From: Hyphomicrobiales bacterium
Lineage (GTDB): Bacteria > Pseudomonadota > Alphaproteobacteria > Rhodospirillales > JACKKN01
Reading direction: 5' to 3'
Length of the DNA stretch: 64,000 bases
NCBI GenBank assembly: GCA_024236415.1
Contig: JACKKN010000001.1
Coordinates: 186,001-250,000, forward strand
The notes beneath the pieces were generated by a model. The model had not been told where the DNA came from. It was given only the letters and a program-made list of their open reading frames with translations, and made no database searches. Each line of letters starts with the position of its first letter. Position 1 is the stretch's first letter. Positions 1-6,812 of this stretch are shown here, piece by piece. The position numbers and the translations under genes were made by a program.

Positions 1-101
1 TCGACATCATGCGCGCCATGGACGGCCACCTGGACCTGCCCCTGGTGGCCGCCTTCGCCCCCGTGGCCCAGGGCGCGGTGCCCGGGAGCGCCGGCGGCTA
101 G
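1..101 (+). CDS. C-terminal end of an unidentified protein (cut by the window edge)
   Basis: An open frame enters from the left edge (first full codon at position 3) and ends at the TAG at 99-101. It gives about 32 residues rich in Ala, Gly, Pro and Leu, with the stretch HLDLPLVAAF. Codon use has the strong third-position GC of the confirmed genes. There is too little sequence to assign a family. It could also be a chance frame. Confidence 0.4.
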   Translation, partial: DIMRAMDGHLDLPLVAAFAPVAQGAVPGSAGG

Positions 102-230
102 CCGGCTGCCGGAAGGCTCCATGGGCGCGGCGGAGAGTTGGTAACTCCTTGAAAAACCTCAGCCTAAGGTGCCCGCAACGCGGGCCTCGAAGGCGATGAT
201 GCTAGGCACGGTGCCTGTTTCAGCAGCCCG

Positions 231-848
231 CTAAAGCCCCTCGATGCCGACGTAGCCGGGCAGGGCCTTGACCCGGTCGACCCAGGCGCGCAGGCGACGG
301 TACGGCGCCAGGTCCACCTGGCCCTCGTGGGCCAGGCCGGCGTAGGGGAACACGGCCAGGTCGGCCACCGTGGGGTGGCCGCATTCCAGCCAGTCGCGCC
401 CCGCCAGGTGGTCGTCGATCAGGCCCAGGACGCGGCGCGCCGCGGTCTGGGTGGCGGCGATGTCCAGCTCGCGGCCGAAGCGGAAGAAGGCCCGCGCCAG
501 GGCCGGGCCGTGCCACATCTCGTTGGCGGCGAAGCTGAGCCACTGCTGCACCTGGCCGGCGGCCACGGCGTCAAGCGGGTACCAGGTGCCGTCCGCGTCA
601 TGGCGCCGCGCCAGGTAGACCAGGATGGCCTGGGAATCGCGGATCACGATCCGCCGGCCGTCCTCGGCCGTGTCCTCGATCACCGGCACGTGGCCCAAGG
701 GGTTGATGGCCAGGAACTCGGGCGTGCGGGTGCCGCCCACCTGGGGGGTCACGGTCCGCTCCTCGAAGGGGACCTCCAGCATGGACAGCAGCAGCCGCAC
801 CTTGAGGCAGTTGCCGGAAATGGGCAGGGCGTGGAACACGAGCGGCAT
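231..848 (-). CDS. Glutathione S-transferase family protein
   Basis: 205 residues. The N-terminal half is a thioredoxin-fold GST domain: after the first strand comes an SGNCLKVRLLL helix, then NPLGHVPVIED with the cis-Pro, and DSQAILVYLA, the Asp-Ser pair that binds the gamma-glutamyl group of glutathione. The C-terminal half is the all-helical GST domain (HPTVADLAVFPY). The frame stays open upstream, but the ATG at 848 gives the canonical GST N-terminus, so I start there. Likely a cytosolic glutathione-dependent transferase; the substrate cannot be inferred. It is divergent from the nucleotidyltransferase-like gene across a repeat-bearing gap. Confidence 0.9.
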   Translation of the reverse strand: MPLVFHALPISGNCLKVRLLLSMLEVPFEERTVTPQVGGTRTPEFLAINPLGHVPVIEDTAEDGRRIVIRDSQAILVYLARRHDADGTWYPLDAVAAGQVQQWLSFAANEMWHGPALARAFFRFGRELDIAATQTAARRVLGLIDDHLAGRDWLECGHPTVADLAVFPYAGLAHEGQVDLAPYRRLRAWVDRVKALPGYVGIEGL

Positions 849-1178
849 GGCGGAAGCACTCCTCTGGTTCGACCGGAGGGTACAATCGGCCAGCGGACGC
901 ACCAGGTCAATGCATCCGCGCGCCGGCAGCGGCACGGCCGGCGCGGCCCCCTGCGGGACGGGCGCCCACCCCGTGGCGGGGCGGATTCGTGCCCATTCGT
1001 GTGCATTCGTGTCGCAATCGACGGCCCCGCCGGGCGGAAAGGCCGGACCCCCTTACACGAATGCACACGAATGGCTGCGCCGACACGAATGGACACGAAT
1101 CCCGGAGGCCCCTGCGGGGTCGGCATCCAAATTGAAACAACGGTATTTTATACCACGATTTTAATATTTGTGGTATAA
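849..1178. other. 330-bp intergenic region with inverted repeat arrays and an AT-rich palindrome
   Basis: I see no credible gene here; short frames are shadows of GC-rich sequence. The middle (985-1100) holds arrays of a 10-bp unit in both orientations. The last 40 bp become AT-rich and carry a perfect palindrome touching the next start codon. Both are listed separately. Confidence 0.6.
985..1100. repeat. Head-to-head arrays of a 10-bp unit (ATTCGTG / CACGAAT)
   Basis: ATTCGTG occurs at 985, 995 and 1005, exactly 10 bp apart. Its complement CACGAAT occurs at 1056, 1066, 1084 and 1094. The two arms include a perfect 20-bp inverted repeat (993-1012 against 1055-1074) around a 42-bp centre, so the transcript could form a long hairpin. 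No transposase or integrase lies nearby. It could be a REP-like or MITE-like element or a multi-site operator. Confidence 0.75.
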
Positions 1179-1179
1179 A
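1147..1179. promoter_or_regulatory. Perfect 10-bp inverted repeat overlapping the start of the nucleotidyltransferase-like gene
   Basis: TTTATACCAC (1147-1156) and GTGGTATAAA (1170-1179) are exact reverse complements with 13 bp between them. The right arm ends on the A of the ATG at 1179. The surroundings are AT-rich and probably contain the promoter. A bound protein would block transcription or translation start, as in autorepressed genes. The binding protein is unknown. Confidence 0.6.
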
Positions 1180-2213
1180 TGGCCATGTCCGTATCGCGCG
1201 TCTCCGTCCAGTTGCAGGCCGTGTATGGCGAGCTGCTGGGCCGCCTGCAGGCCGCCCAAGTGGACGGCATGGCCGAACACGAGGGCGCCTTCGCCACCAA
1301 GAAGGTGTCCGGCCGCACCTACTGGTACTTCCGCCGCCGCGTCGCCGGCAAGGTGGTGGAAAGGTACGTGGGGCCCGATTCCCCGGACCTGCGCGACCGC
1401 ATCGCCGGGGCCAGGGAACTGGCCCGCGACGCCCAGGCGGCGGCGCGCGGCCGGCGCGAGCTGGTGCGCCTGCTGCGCTCGGCCGGCCTGCCGGTGCCCG
1501 ACGCGCGCACGGGCCGGCTGTTGCAGGCCCTGGCCGTGGCCGGCGCCTTTCGCCTGCGCGCGGTGCTGGTGGGGACCCATGCCTTCCGCTGCTACGGCCC
1601 CATGCTGGGGGTGCGCCTGCCGGCCGAGGCGGCCCTGACCTCGGACGTGGACCTGGCCCAGTTCCAGACCGTTTCGGTGGCCCTGGGGGACGCCCTGGAC
1701 GACGACCTGGAAACGGTGCTGGCCCGGGTCGACCGCTTCACTCCCGTCCCCGGCCTGCACGCGCCCACGGTCTCGACGGCCTGGAAGTCGGCGGACCGGG
1801 CGCTGGAACTTGAACTGCTGACCCCCATGGTGGGGCCGCCCGACGAGGAACCCCGCCGCCTGCCCGCCCTGCGCGCCCATGCCACGCCGCTGCGGTTCCT
1901 GGACTACCTGATCTTCCGCACCGAGGCAGCCGCCGTTCCCCACGGCGCCGGCGTGCTGGTGAACGTGCCGGCGCCCGAGCGGTTCGCCTGCCACAAGCTG
2001 CTGGTCTCGCAGCGCCGCCACGGCCCGCACCGGGCCAAGGCGGCCAAGGACATCGCCCAGGCGGCGGCCCTGGTCGAGGTCCTGGCCGAGGACCGCCCCG
2101 GGGACCTGGCCGATGCCTGGGCCGACCTGGTGGGCCGCGGCGGCCATTGGCGCGACGCCGCGGAACGGGGCGCCGCCCGCCTGCCCGGCGACCTGGCCCG
2201 GGCGCTGGGGTGA
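1179..2213 (+). CDS. GSU2403-type nucleotidyltransferase-fold protein
   Basis: 344 residues. The N-terminal 90 residues contain a small beta module (GRTYWYFRRR) and a helix. VGTHAF at 131-136 followed by TSDVDL at 154-159 is the sequence of a nucleotidyltransferase fold, with Asp156 and Asp158 as probable metal ligands. A C-terminal helical part with CHKLLVSQRR follows. This matches the family annotated as GSU2403 nucleotidyltransferase fold (NTP_transf_8), whose biochemical role is unsettled; distant relatives include abortive-infection toxins of the AbiEii type. No antitoxin-like gene is adjacent. ATG at 1179 is used; a second in-frame ATG lies two codons later. Confidence 0.75.
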   Translation: MAMSVSRVSVQLQAVYGELLGRLQAAQVDGMAEHEGAFATKKVSGRTYWYFRRRVAGKVVERYVGPDSPDLRDRIAGARELARDAQAAARGRRELVRLLRSAGLPVPDARTGRLLQALAVAGAFRLRAVLVGTHAFRCYGPMLGVRLPAEAALTSDVDLAQFQTVSVALGDALDDDLETVLARVDRFTPVPGLHAPTVSTAWKSADRALELELLTPMVGPPDEEPRRLPALRAHATPLRFLDYLIFRTEAAAVPHGAGVLVNVPAPERFACHKLLVSQRRHGPHRAKAAKDIAQAAALVEVLAEDRPGDLADAWADLVGRGGHWRDAAERGAARLPGDLARALG

Positions 2214-2598
2214 GCGGCGCGGTGGCGGCCTGGTCGGACGGGACGAAGATCCGCCGGCCCTTGAACCCGGCGTTTTCGTGACTATATTCCTGTCAGCTCT
2301 TTGCGATTGTGAATATGAAACGGGAACGCCGGCGCCATGGCGCCGGGCGCGGAAATCCGTGTCCCCCGGTGGCCCCCGAATCCGCCCGGCGACGACGGAT
2401 GACGACATTTCCGCGCGCCAAGGGCCCCTTTTCCCTGATTTCAAGGGGTTGCCCCGACGACATCGGGGCGGACACGGCGCGAAACCGGCCCCGGGCGGGG
2501 CAAAAGGGCCCCGCCGGGGAGAGCCGTGGGCCGCCCCGGTTGCCGCGCCGGGCGCGAGGGAGTAAGACCGGGGGAGCGCCGCCGTTCGGGAGTGAACC
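2214..2598. other. 385-bp gap with no supported gene
   Basis: The gap lies between the nucleotidyltransferase-like gene and the DUF2478 gene. Short frames here have Arg/Pro/Gly-rich shadow composition and no family resemblance. A less GC-rich patch around 2275-2320 may hold the promoter of the downstream gene, but I could not define -35/-10 boxes. No strong hairpin or palindrome was found. Confidence 0.4.
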
Positions 2599-3135
2599 AT
2601 GCAGCCGGGCCAGGGCGTCCGCGCCGGCATCGTCGTCGGCGAGGACGGAGTCGATTCCGAGGAACTGCTCGCCGCCTTCGCCGGCGAGCTGCGCCGCCGC
2701 GGCGTCGCCGTGGGCGGGGTGTTCCAGCGCACCGGCCGGGCCGGCGGCCGCCGGGTCATGGAGCTGGTGGACCTGATGACCGACGAGGTGATCCCCATCT
2801 CCCAGGACCTGGGCCGGGGCTCGGATTCCTGCATCCTGGACCCCGAGGGCCTGAGCCGCGGCAGCCTGGCCATCCGCCGCGCCCGCGACGCCGGCGCCGC
2901 CCTGGTGGTGGTCAGCAAGTTCTCCAACCAGGAGGCCGTGGGCCGCGGCCTGGCCGAGGAAATGTTCGTGACCCTGGCCGAGGGCACCCCGGTGCTGACC
3001 ACCGTTGCGCCCAAGCACCTGGAATCCTGGGGCGACCTGTCGGGGGGCCTGGGCACCCTGCTGCGGCCGCGCCTGGCGGACCTGCGCGCCTGGTGGGCGG
3101 CGGTGGAGTCCGGCGCCGGAGGGGCCGCCGACTAG
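2599..3135 (+). CDS. DUF2478 family protein
   Basis: 178 residues. The N-terminus (GIVVGEDGVDSEELL, then a helix and VGGVFQR) and the central block ending in ISQDLGRGSDSCILDP match the DUF2478 family, which resembles P-loop nucleoside-triphosphatase folds and is often found near molybdenum or nitrogen metabolism genes in Alphaproteobacteria. A clean Walker A is not visible, so NTPase activity is doubtful. The C-terminal block (VVSKFSNQEA, VLTTVAPKHL) is also family-like. GGGAG lies about 7 bases before the ATG. No molybdenum gene is seen in this window. Confidence 0.8.
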   Translation: MQPGQGVRAGIVVGEDGVDSEELLAAFAGELRRRGVAVGGVFQRTGRAGGRRVMELVDLMTDEVIPISQDLGRGSDSCILDPEGLSRGSLAIRRARDAGAALVVVSKFSNQEAVGRGLAEEMFVTLAEGTPVLTTVAPKHLESWGDLSGGLGTLLRPRLADLRAWWAAVESGAGGAAD

Positions 3136-3161
3136 ACGTCCACCGGACATGATTTTTTACC

Positions 3162-3182
3162 ACAAGGTATTATTAACCTTGT
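3162..3182. promoter_or_regulatory. Palindrome ACAAGGT-N7-ACCTTGT, candidate operator of the double TetR gene
   Basis: ACAAGGT (3162-3168) and ACCTTGT (3176-3182) are exact reverse complements around an AT-only centre. The site lies 89 bp upstream of the double-TetR start and 7 bp before a second, unrelated palindrome. TetR regulators usually bind palindromes of this size next to their own gene. Confidence 0.55.
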
Positions 3183-3188
3183 CGAGAT

Positions 3189-3200
3189 ACACAATTGTGT
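3189..3200. promoter_or_regulatory. 12-bp perfect palindrome ACACAATTGTGT upstream of the double TetR gene
   Basis: The palindrome has no spacer and lies 70 bp before the ATG at 3271. It differs in sequence from the neighbouring site at 3162-3182, which is interesting because the downstream protein has two separate DNA-binding domains. Confidence 0.5.
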
Positions 3201-3270
3201 CCGGCGGAAAAGGGGAGTAAGAACAGGGCCACGCCAGCCCCAACCCCTCGCGACGGAAAGCGGCACCGCC

Positions 3271-4560
3271 ATGTCACCGGGCGACAACACCACCGCGCAG
3301 CCTGCCTTCGCCTCGGCCTTCGACCGCGGCCGCCAGGCCAGCCGCAAGCGCGAGGCGATCCTGGACGTGGCGACCATGCTGTTCAACCGCAACGGCTTTT
3401 CGGCCACGTCCCTGGAGGCGGTGGCGTCGCAACTGTCCCTGACCAAGGCGGCGCTGTACTACTACGTGCGCAACAAGGAGGACCTGGCCGCCCAGTGCTA
3501 CGAGCGGACCCTGGCCCTGCAGGCCACCAACCTGGCGGCGGCCGACGCCGACGGCGGCACCGGGTTCGAGAAGGTGGTGGCCTTCATCCGCCACACCATG
3601 CGCCAGGCCAACCGGCCGTCGGCGATCCTGACCGAGCTGCCGGCCCTGAAGCCCGAGCACCGCGACCCCCTTGCCGCCGAGGGGCGGGCCAACGCGCGGG
3701 TCCTGCGCGGCTTCATCACCGCCGGCGCCGCCGACGGGTCGATCACGCCCTGCGACCCCAAGCTGGTGTCCCTGGCCATCATCGGCAGCATGTCCTGGGT
3801 GCCGCAGTGGTGGCGGCGCGACGGCGACGAGCGCCTGGAGGCGGTGGGCGAGAGCTTCATCGACCTGTACGCCAACGGCCTGCAGCCGGCGGCGGCGCCG
3901 GCCCTGGTGCCGGCCCAGCTGGCCCTGCCGGCCCTGGACCCGGCCCCGGGCGAGGCCTTCAACCGCGCCGAGCAGGCGCGGCAGAAGCGGGCGGCGCTGC
4001 TGAAGGCGGCGACGGCCTCGTTCAACTCCAAGGGGGTGGCGGCGACCTCGCTCGAGGACGTAGTGCGCATCCTGAACGTCACCAAGGGTGCCTTCTACTA
4101 CTACGTCAAGAGCAAGGAGGACCTGCTGTACCTGTGCTTCGAGCACTCGCTGGACCTGTTCGAGCGGGTCCTGGAGCAGGCCGACAGCGGCGGCCGCAGC
4201 GGGCTGGAGAAGCTGGACCTGGCCCTGCGCTCGGCGATCCTGGGGCATTGCGGCAGCCAGGGCCCGTTCGCCGTGTTCTTCGGCCAGTCGGGGGTGGCCG
4301 AGGCGCGGTTCGCGACCCTGGCCGAGCGGGCCCGGTCCCTGAACGCCACCGCCATGGGGTTCCTCGAGACGGGCATCGGCGACGGCAGCATCCGCCCCGG
4401 CAACCTGCGCCACAGCCTGCTGGCCATGACCGGGGCCCTGGCCTGGCTGCCCAAGTGGTACCGCCCCGGCGGCGGCCACGCCCCCGACGAGATCGGCGAC
4501 GCCTTCATCCGCCTGTTCGCCAACGGCCTGCGGCCGCGGCCGCGCCGGAATACGGCCTAG
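3271..4560 (+). CDS. Tandem (double-length) TetR-family transcriptional regulator
   Basis: 429 residues, twice the usual TetR length. Residues about 20-70 are a complete TetR helix-turn-helix (FSATSLEAVASQLSLTKAAL, then YYYVRNKEDL), followed by a ligand-binding-type helical half ending in FIDLYANGLQP near 205. Residues about 230-285 are a second helix-turn-helix (AATSLEDVVRILNVTKGAF, then YYYVKSKEDL), with a second helical half ending in FIRLFANGLRP. The matching ends show tandem duplication and fusion. The protein could act as an intramolecular pseudo-dimer or bind two operators. Its stop overlaps the convergent tag stop. Effector and targets are unknown. Confidence 0.9.
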   Translation: MSPGDNTTAQPAFASAFDRGRQASRKREAILDVATMLFNRNGFSATSLEAVASQLSLTKAALYYYVRNKEDLAAQCYERTLALQATNLAAADADGGTGFEKVVAFIRHTMRQANRPSAILTELPALKPEHRDPLAAEGRANARVLRGFITAGAADGSITPCDPKLVSLAIIGSMSWVPQWWRRDGDERLEAVGESFIDLYANGLQPAAAPALVPAQLALPALDPAPGEAFNRAEQARQKRAALLKAATASFNSKGVAATSLEDVVRILNVTKGAFYYYVKSKEDLLYLCFEHSLDLFERVLEQADSGGRSGLEKLDLALRSAILGHCGSQGPFAVFFGQSGVAEARFATLAERARSLNATAMGFLETGIGDGSIRPGNLRHSLLAMTGALAWLPKWYRPGGGHAPDEIGDAFIRLFANGLRPRPRRNTA

Positions 4561-5168
4561 GTCCGCGGCGGGCGGAACGCCGCCCGCGCCCGGTCCACCT
4601 CGGCGCGCAGGGCGCAGCCGTGGACGTGGTCGTTGACCAGCCCCATGGCCTGCATGAAGGCGTACACGGTGGTCGGCCCGACGAACTTCCAGCCGCGCTT
4701 CTTCAGGTCCTTGGACAGGGCCACGGATTGGGCCGAGGTGGAGACCGTCTGCGGCGCAGGCAGTGACGCCGGGTCGGGCTCGAAACGCCAGACGTAGGCC
4801 GCCAGGGAGCCTTCGCCCGCCACCAGCTCGCAGGCCCGCTGCGCGTTGTTGACCACGGCCTCGATCTTGCCGCGGTGGCGCACGATGCCGGCGTCGCCCA
4901 GCAGGCGTTCCACGTCCCGCCCGGTGAAGTCGGCGACGCGGCGGAAGTCGAAGCCGGCGAAGGCGGCGCGGAAGTTCTCGCGCTTGGCCAGGATGGTGCG
5001 CCAGCTCAGCCCCGACTGGAACCCCTCCAGGCTCAGCTTCTCGAACAGGCGCACGTCGTCGGCCACCGGGAAGCCCCATTCGGTGTCGTGGTAGGGCAGG
5101 AATTCGGGCACCGTGCCGCACCAGCCGCAGCGCGCCTTGCCGTCGGGGCCCAGGATGGTGGTGGTCAT
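4557..5168 (-). CDS. tag: DNA-3-methyladenine glycosylase I
   Basis: 203 residues. Cuts the N-glycosidic bond of 3-methyladenine in alkylated DNA, starting base-excision repair. The family signature is complete: RCGWCG at the N-terminus, YHDTEWG at 26-32, LEGFQSGLSW, RHRGKIEAVVNNA and NDHVHGC near the end. By comparison with E. coli Tag the structural zinc ligands are Cys14, His27, His181 and Cys185. The frame is open far upstream, but ATG at 5168 fits the family and overlaps the tetR stop as ATGA, so translation is probably coupled to that regulator. Confidence 0.95.
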   Translation of the reverse strand: MTTTILGPDGKARCGWCGTVPEFLPYHDTEWGFPVADDVRLFEKLSLEGFQSGLSWRTILAKRENFRAAFAGFDFRRVADFTGRDVERLLGDAGIVRHRGKIEAVVNNAQRACELVAGEGSLAAYVWRFEPDPASLPAPQTVSTSAQSVALSKDLKKRGWKFVGPTTVYAFMQAMGLVNDHVHGCALRAEVDRARAAFRPPRT

Positions 5169-5812
5169 GTCCGTGTCGGTCCTTGTTCCGGGAGGCGGGG
5201 GGCGGGCGCATCGACGTTGGCGTCGGTGTCGGTGCCGGCGTCGGTTCCCTGGGCGACGGATCGCAGCCAGGCTTCCATGCGCGCCACCTCCTGCTCGACG
5301 AACGGGGCGTCGCGCAGGGCGCTGGCCAGGGTGGCGACCCCCTGGCTGCGGGCCAGCAGGTGCAGGGCCAGGGCGTCGGCGTCGGCGGCCCGCCCCAGGT
5401 GCGCGAACTGGCGCCGCAGCCAGGCGCGGAACAGGGTGAAGAGGCCGTTGGCGTCGTCCCGCGCCGGGTGGTTCAGCTTGGCCAGTTCGCCGCTGAGCGT
5501 GCCCACGGGGCAGCCGTACAGCAGGATGTCCGCCTGGTTGGCGATCAGCAGGTGGACGAAGCCGAGGATGCGGTCCACCGGCGTCTTGCCGGCCCGTTCC
5601 CAGCAGTCCAGCATCCACAGGGTATTGGCCATGCGCTGCCCGATCACGGCGTCCAGGATCTGGTCCTTGGTCTTGAAGTGGTAATAGAAATTGCCGCGCG
5701 AGATGCCCACCGCCTGGGCGATGTCGGCGAACGAGGTGTGCTCGTAGCCCTGGTGGTAGAACAGGCGGTCGGCGGCCTCGACGATGCGGTCGCGGGTGGC
5801 GGCCTCGCTCAT
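5165..5812 (-). CDS. TetR/AcrR family regulator, upstream of and coupled to tag
   Basis: 215 residues. A standard TetR helix-turn-helix occupies about residues 8-55 (HTSFADIAQAVGISRGNFYY, then HFKTKDQIL). The rest is a helical ligand domain containing YGCPVGTLSGEL, seen in a TetR group that senses small electrophilic or aromatic ligands. The last 25 residues are a low-complexity Asp/Thr/Ala tail (TDAGTDTDANVD) from a short repeated DNA segment. It is co-transcribed with tag by an ATGA overlap. Three 25-bp-spaced palindromes lie 100-168 bp upstream and are the likely autoregulatory sites. Confidence 0.88.
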   Translation of the reverse strand: MSEAATRDRIVEAADRLFYHQGYEHTSFADIAQAVGISRGNFYYHFKTKDQILDAVIGQRMANTLWMLDCWERAGKTPVDRILGFVHLLIANQADILLYGCPVGTLSGELAKLNHPARDDANGLFTLFRAWLRRQFAHLGRAADADALALHLLARSQGVATLASALRDAPFVEQEVARMEAWLRSVAQGTDAGTDTDANVDAPAPRLPEQGPTRT

Positions 5813-5912
5813 GGCGCGGGGCGGCCCCGGCCGGGGGTGAACAGGGGGGTCATGTGGGTGTACAGGGCATCCTCCTGGGGCCGCAAAGGCCCGGAATTCG
5901 GCGCTTTTTTAG

Positions 5913-5980
5913 CTAGGTCAAGCGTCCTAGCGGTCAATTAGGGCAAACGTCCTAATAACACTCTAGGGCAAGTGTCCTAG
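5913..5980. promoter_or_regulatory. Three 18-bp operator-like palindromes at exact 25-bp spacing
   Basis: CTAGGTCAAGCGTCCTAG (5913-5930), TTAGGGCAAACGTCCTAA (5938-5955) and CTAGGGCAAGTGTCCTAG (5963-5980) share the consensus YTAGGKCAARYGTCCTAR. Arms TAGG/CCTA are symmetric and the three starts are 25 bp apart, leaving 7-bp gaps. They lie between two divergent tetR genes, closer to the tetR-tag pair. The layout suggests cooperative binding of regulator dimers on nearly the same face of the helix. Confidence 0.75.
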
Positions 5981-6121
5981 GGCGTCAAGGGGCAATCCGT
6001 CCGTGCCCGCGCAGGGGGTCGGGCCCAGGCGCCGTCGCCCGGCAAACGGCAGTCTGTCCAAGCAAATGCGCGTCCCCCACCCCAGGAGCCCGGCAAATGG
6101 GGCGCCTGCAAACGCCGCCGG

Positions 6122-6157
6122 TTGACTCCCGGAAATTTTCTGCCTAACGTTTGTTAG
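6122..6157 (+). promoter_or_regulatory. Promoter overlapped by the TetR-type operator CTAACGTTTGTTAG
   Basis: TTGACT at 6122-6127 is a good -35 box. Seventeen bases downstream is TAACGT, a weak -10, inside CTAAC-GTTT-GTTAG (6144-6157), a palindrome typical of TetR operators. It ends 22 bp before the ATG at 6180. Repression of the carboxylase operon by its own tetR product is the simple reading. Confidence 0.6.
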
Positions 6158-6179
6158 ATTATTGTTTGGAGTTCTGCCC

Positions 6180-6812
6180 ATGACCGCCCCCAAGGGCCGC
6201 AAGGACAAGGCCGACGCCTCGCGGGTCCGCATCCTGGACGCGGCGGCGGCCCTGTTCCGGGAGCGCGGCTTCGCCGCCGTTTCCCTGCGCGCCATCGCCG
6301 CGGCGGCGGGCATGCAGGCGGGCAGCGTCTATTACCACTTCGAGTCCAAGGAGCAGATCGTGGTGGAGGTCCTGAACCTGGGCATCGCGGCGGTGCACCG
6401 GGCGGTGGCGGAGTCGGTGGCCGCCCTGCCGACCTCGGCGGCGGCGGCCGAGGTCATCGGCACGGGCATCCGCAGCCACTTCCGCGCCCTGTTCCAGTTC
6501 AGCGCCTACACCTCGGCCAACGTGCGCATCTATGGCCAGGTGCCGGCCGCCGTGCGCGCCGCCAACCTGCCCGTGCGCCGCGGCTACGAGGCCCTGTGGG
6601 ACGGCATCCTGGACCGCGCCGCCGCCGCCGGGGCGGTGCGCCCGGCGGTGGACCGCCGCGCCTTCCGCCTGATGCTGATCGGGTCCATCAACGCGACCCT
6701 GGAGTGGTTCGACCCGGACCGGGGCGACGTGGCGGACCTGGCCGGCCGCTACGCCGCGATCCTGCTGCACGGCCTGCTGCAACCGGGGGAGGACGCGGCA
6801 TGGGCATCCTGA
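6180..6812 (+). CDS. TetR-family regulator leading the acyl-CoA carboxylase operon
   Basis: 210 residues from the ATG at 6180; a TTG six codons earlier is less likely. Helix-turn-helix at about residues 15-65 (FAAVSLRAIAAAAGMQAGSV, then YYHFESKEQIV), then a helical ligand-binding domain. The 3' end overlaps the carboxylase beta start by 13 bp, so the genes form one transcript. By analogy with TetR proteins that control fatty-acid or branched-chain acid genes, an acyl-CoA may be the inducer; this is inference. The probable own operator is at 6144-6157. Confidence 0.88.
   Translation: MTAPKGRKDKADASRVRILDAAAALFRERGFAAVSLRAIAAAAGMQAGSVYYHFESKEQIVVEVLNLGIAAVHRAVAESVAALPTSAAAAEVIGTGIRSHFRALFQFSAYTSANVRIYGQVPAAVRAANLPVRRGYEALWDGILDRAAAAGAVRPAVDRRAFRLMLIGSINATLEWFDPDRGDVADLAGRYAAILLHGLLQPGEDAAWAS

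Larger units (their letters stand above)
5813..6179. other. 367-bp divergent regulatory region between two tetR genes
   Basis: No gene is supported here. It contains the triple palindrome (5913-5980) and the promoter/operator at 6122-6157. The 160 bp between them are GC-rich with nothing recognisable. Confidence 0.6.

Noticed and set aside
171..185. Small hairpin GCCCGC-AAC-GCGGGC near the GST stop as a terminator
   Set aside because: The stem is only 6 bp and there is no T-run on either side.
5913..5980. Regular 25-bp repeats considered as a mini-CRISPR
   Set aside because: There are only three units, each an internal palindrome with 7-bp gaps, no cas genes, and a position typical of operators.
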